Assembly: GCF_016278365.1 (NCBI RefSeq)
Contig: NZ_JADQBZ010000011.1
Span: forward strand, 142,469 to 206,468
Direction: 5' to 3'
DNA from: Methanolobus sp.
GTDB lineage: Archaea; Halobacteriota; Methanosarcinia; Methanosarcinales; Methanosarcinaceae
DNA: 64,000 bases
Part shown: piece by piece, positions 62,174 to 64,000 of the stretch
Layout of the letters: each line of letters begins with the position of its first letter
Numbering within the stretch: position 1 is the first letter of the stretch
Notes under the pieces: model-generated
The model's input: only the letters and a program-made list of their open reading frames with translations
Databases searched by the model: none
What the model was told of the DNA's origin: nothing
Translations under genes and position numbers: made by a program

Positions 62174-63172
62174 TCACAGGCTCTTGTACGCCTTGACTAT
62201 ATTAGCAAGGACACCTTCATTTTCGACTGGAAAATGATCCACAGTAAAGACCTTTAAAGACTCGCGATAGGCACCTACAGCTTTTTCGATATTATCAGAC
62301 CGGTCAGCTGTTGCAGATAGCTCAAAATAAGCATTACCAAGGTTGTTTTGAACGGTGGCATACTCCATTGGATTGCTCTGCAGAGTGAAAACCTCAAGGG
62401 CATTACTGTAGGAAACTATAGCTTTGTTGATGTTATCCGGACTGCCATCTAAACGCGACATCTCCAGATACACGTTGCCGAGATTGTTCTGCACACCAGC
62501 ATACTCTATGGGATAAATGTCTTTCCTGAAGACTCTCAGGGACTCATCATAGTACCGGACAGATTCTGATAATGAAACGCTATCCCCGGTGAAAAGACCT
62601 TTTTTCCTGTATGCGTTACCAAGCTTGTTGTTTAGTGAGGCAAAATACAGAGGATCTTTAGCTAGTGAATAGTGACTTAGAGAATCATTATACATTCTAA
62701 TGGAAGTATCCAGGTCCTCTGCCCTGCCACTGGCATCGTATAACTTAAGATATGCGTCCCCAAGGCTGTACTGAATTAGAAAATATTCCGCAGGGCTATC
62801 ATCTATGGTGAAAAGACTGAGTGCTTTTGAGTAAAAGGATATGCTGTTATGAAGATTAGAGGACGCGTTCCCATAAGATGACATCTCTTCATATGTCTTG
62901 CCGAGATAATAATGGTTCATTCCATATTCACGCGGAAAATCAGATGAAGAGACTATTCCAAAAACGCTGTTATATGTACTGACAGAGCTCCCAAAATCAC
63001 GCTGTTCACGATATATCTGAGCCTGTTCCCATCGGGATTCAACCTCATCCAGTGTCCTGGTTTTGGAGTAGTCACCTGCAATAAAGAAAGATGCAATAAG
63101 AAGAATGAGGAACAAAATGACCAGGGCGGAGCGCCTGGGGACACCTTCCGGAATTAATTCTTCCAACGCCAT
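62174..63172 (-). CDS. Membrane-anchored TPR repeat protein
   Basis: A 332-residue protein with one N-terminal helix (SALVILFLILLIASFFIAGD) and then tetratricopeptide-like repeats of about 46 residues. The unit pattern is VQNNLGNAY or SLGDAYLKL, then NIxKAVxxY and SLxVFT, seen five or six times (for example VQNNLGNVYLEMSRLDGSPD and VQNNLGNAYFELSATADRSD). It should be a protein-binding scaffold at the membrane. The partner is unknown. Confidence 0.82.
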   Translation of the reverse strand: MALEELIPEGVPRRSALVILFLILLIASFFIAGDYSKTRTLDEVESRWEQAQIYREQRDFGSSVSTYNSVFGIVSSSDFPREYGMNHYYLGKTYEEMSSYGNASSNLHNSISFYSKALSLFTIDDSPAEYFLIQYSLGDAYLKLYDASGRAEDLDTSIRMYNDSLSHYSLAKDPLYFASLNNKLGNAYRKKGLFTGDSVSLSESVRYYDESLRVFRKDIYPIEYAGVQNNLGNVYLEMSRLDGSPDNINKAIVSYSNALEVFTLQSNPMEYATVQNNLGNAYFELSATADRSDNIEKAVGAYRESLKVFTVDHFPVENEGVLANIVKAYKSL

Positions 63173-63266
63173 CGATCGTTTTCACCCGAACATTCAATGA
63201 AATTTGTCTTATACAACTAATCTGCAAAAGGGCATATAAATAGTTATATAAAAGTAAAGCTTTGTT

Positions 63267-64000
63267 TCACTCACCCTTTTGTGAGATGACCTGGGCAAAA
63301 GCAAAATTTGGTTTTACATCATTTATCTTGACGCGCACATGGTCACCTACTTTCACATTCTTTACAAATACCACAAAATTATCGATAAGCGCAGCACCGT
63401 CTCCACTTGCACCAAGTTCCTTTATCTCGACATCGAACTCGTCACCTTTACGGACGGGAGATGTCAGGAACTTTTTGCCTATAACGTATATTTCGGCGCT
63501 CTGGGAGCGGGAAGCATCGGGAGTATAGGAGCGCATGAACGTGAAATTCTTGTCCATCTTATTGAGGAAATCCTTGAACATGTCACCCTGGAAAACCTTG
63601 ACAACAAAATGGCCACCGGGTTTGAGTATCTTCTTGGCACATCCGAGGGCTGAGGTGGTCAGGTCGATAGATCGCGCATGGTCCAGGCTCCAGTTGCCGG
63701 ACAAGTTGGGTGCGGCATCGCAGATCACCACATCTACTCCCCTCAGGCCTACCATTTCTACGATCTTCTCAACAGTCCTATCGGAAGTGATATCGCCTTT
63801 TATGGTTTCGACACCTTCTATCGGAGAGATCTTTTGAAGGTCAACACCAATAACACGTCCTCCGGAAATCTCTTTTGCAACTTCCAGCCAGCCTCCCGGT
63901 GCAGCCCCGAGGTCAACTACTGTGTCTCCGGATTTGATGAGTTGATGCTTTTCATTGATCTGGAATAACTTATAAGATGCCCTTGAACGAAAACCCTCAT
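63267..64000 (-). CDS. rlmE: RlmE-like rRNA ribose methyltransferase with TRAM domain (5' end outside window)
   Basis: The frame runs in from the window edge; the true start is beyond 64000. The visible 244 residues begin EGFRSRASYKLFQINEKHQL and carry the SAM motif VDLGAAPGGWLEVA, then VICDAAPN and VVKVFQGDMFKDFL, the RrmJ/RlmE pattern. From about 63443 downward a TRAM-type RNA-binding domain follows (VRKGDEFDVEIKELGASGDG). RlmE 2'-O-methylates a uridine in the large rRNA. The TRAM addition is usual in archaea. Confidence 0.92.
   Translation of the reverse strand, partial: EGFRSRASYKLFQINEKHQLIKSGDTVVDLGAAPGGWLEVAKEISGGRVIGVDLQKISPIEGVETIKGDITSDRTVEKIVEMVGLRGVDVVICDAAPNLSGNWSLDHARSIDLTTSALGCAKKILKPGGHFVVKVFQGDMFKDFLNKMDKNFTFMRSYTPDASRSQSAEIYVIGKKFLTSPVRKGDEFDVEIKELGASGDGAALIDNFVVFVKNVKVGDHVRVKINDVKPNFAFAQVISQKGE

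Overview
The window is a stretch of chromosome from a methanogenic euryarchaeon, almost certainly a member of the Methanosarcinaceae (Methanolobus/Methanosarcina-like; the genus cannot be fixed from sequence alone). The evidence is the membrane-bound heterodisulfide reductase pair HdrE-HdrD, which marks cytochrome-containing methanogens, a coenzyme F430 biosynthesis cluster (cfbE-cfbD-cfbC-cfbB), a methanogenesis-marker-9 gene, a glycerol-1-phosphate dehydrogenase for archaeal lipids, archaeal informational genes (MCM, aIF2 gamma, Rpo7, Spt4, S24e, S27ae, Kae1, Bud32), an archaellin and an archaeal-type RNase P RNA. Genes are densely packed, and many start with GTG or TTG.

Layout. 1-3.1 kb (minus): DUF424, MCM helicase, TrmJ-like methyltransferase. 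3.3-8.3 kb: hdrED with a hairpin terminator, two DUF116 proteins and a geranylgeranyl reductase, facing a convergent RNase P RNA gene that no protein track shows. 8.4-15 kb: small membrane and zinc proteins, a GDT1-type exporter, a 901-residue RecA-like/PEP-binding protein, NADPH:F420 reductase and glutamate dehydrogenase. 15.2-17.9 kb: an overlapping operon of methanogenesis marker 9, a CitG-like protein and DUF447. 17.9-21.6 kb (minus): endA, DUF2209, hflX, a candidate small RNA (18646-18745), then a PHP phosphoesterase. 21.8-24.5 kb: small membrane proteins, MscL, TspO and an S33-type hydrolase. 24.6-32.1 kb (minus): egsA, UPF0179, DUF2150 and the cfb cluster. 32.3-39.7 kb (plus): DUF63, SpoIIM-like, purP, a RecA-like ATPase, then the conserved aIF2 gamma-PIN-rpo7-spt4-dephospho-CoA kinase-S24e-S27ae block.

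The most unusual region is 40.1-47.1 kb. It holds a DUF2162 membrane protein, an ExbB/TolQ-like channel subunit, a DUF2149 protein that looks like ExbD, and a secreted, membrane-anchored CobN-like chelatase of about 1,730 residues with three nearly identical 105-residue N-terminal repeats. I read this as an archaeal counterpart of the bacterial HmuSTUV haem/tetrapyrrole system: a proton-driven motor coupled to a surface (de)chelatase in a cell without an outer membrane. cobN appears to have its own promoter and a structured leader. Two large secreted subtilases with glycine linkers and PGF-pre-PGF domains follow (47.4-56.7 kb).

The right end carries Kae1 and Bud32 as separate genes (often fused in euryarchaea), XTP pyrophosphatase, a secreted hypothetical protein, a lone archaellin, a cyclase-family hydrolase, a PHP protein, a TPR protein and the 3' part of an RlmE/TRAM rRNA methyltransferase gene cut by the window edge. 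No tRNA, CRISPR array, insertion sequence or prophage was recognised.
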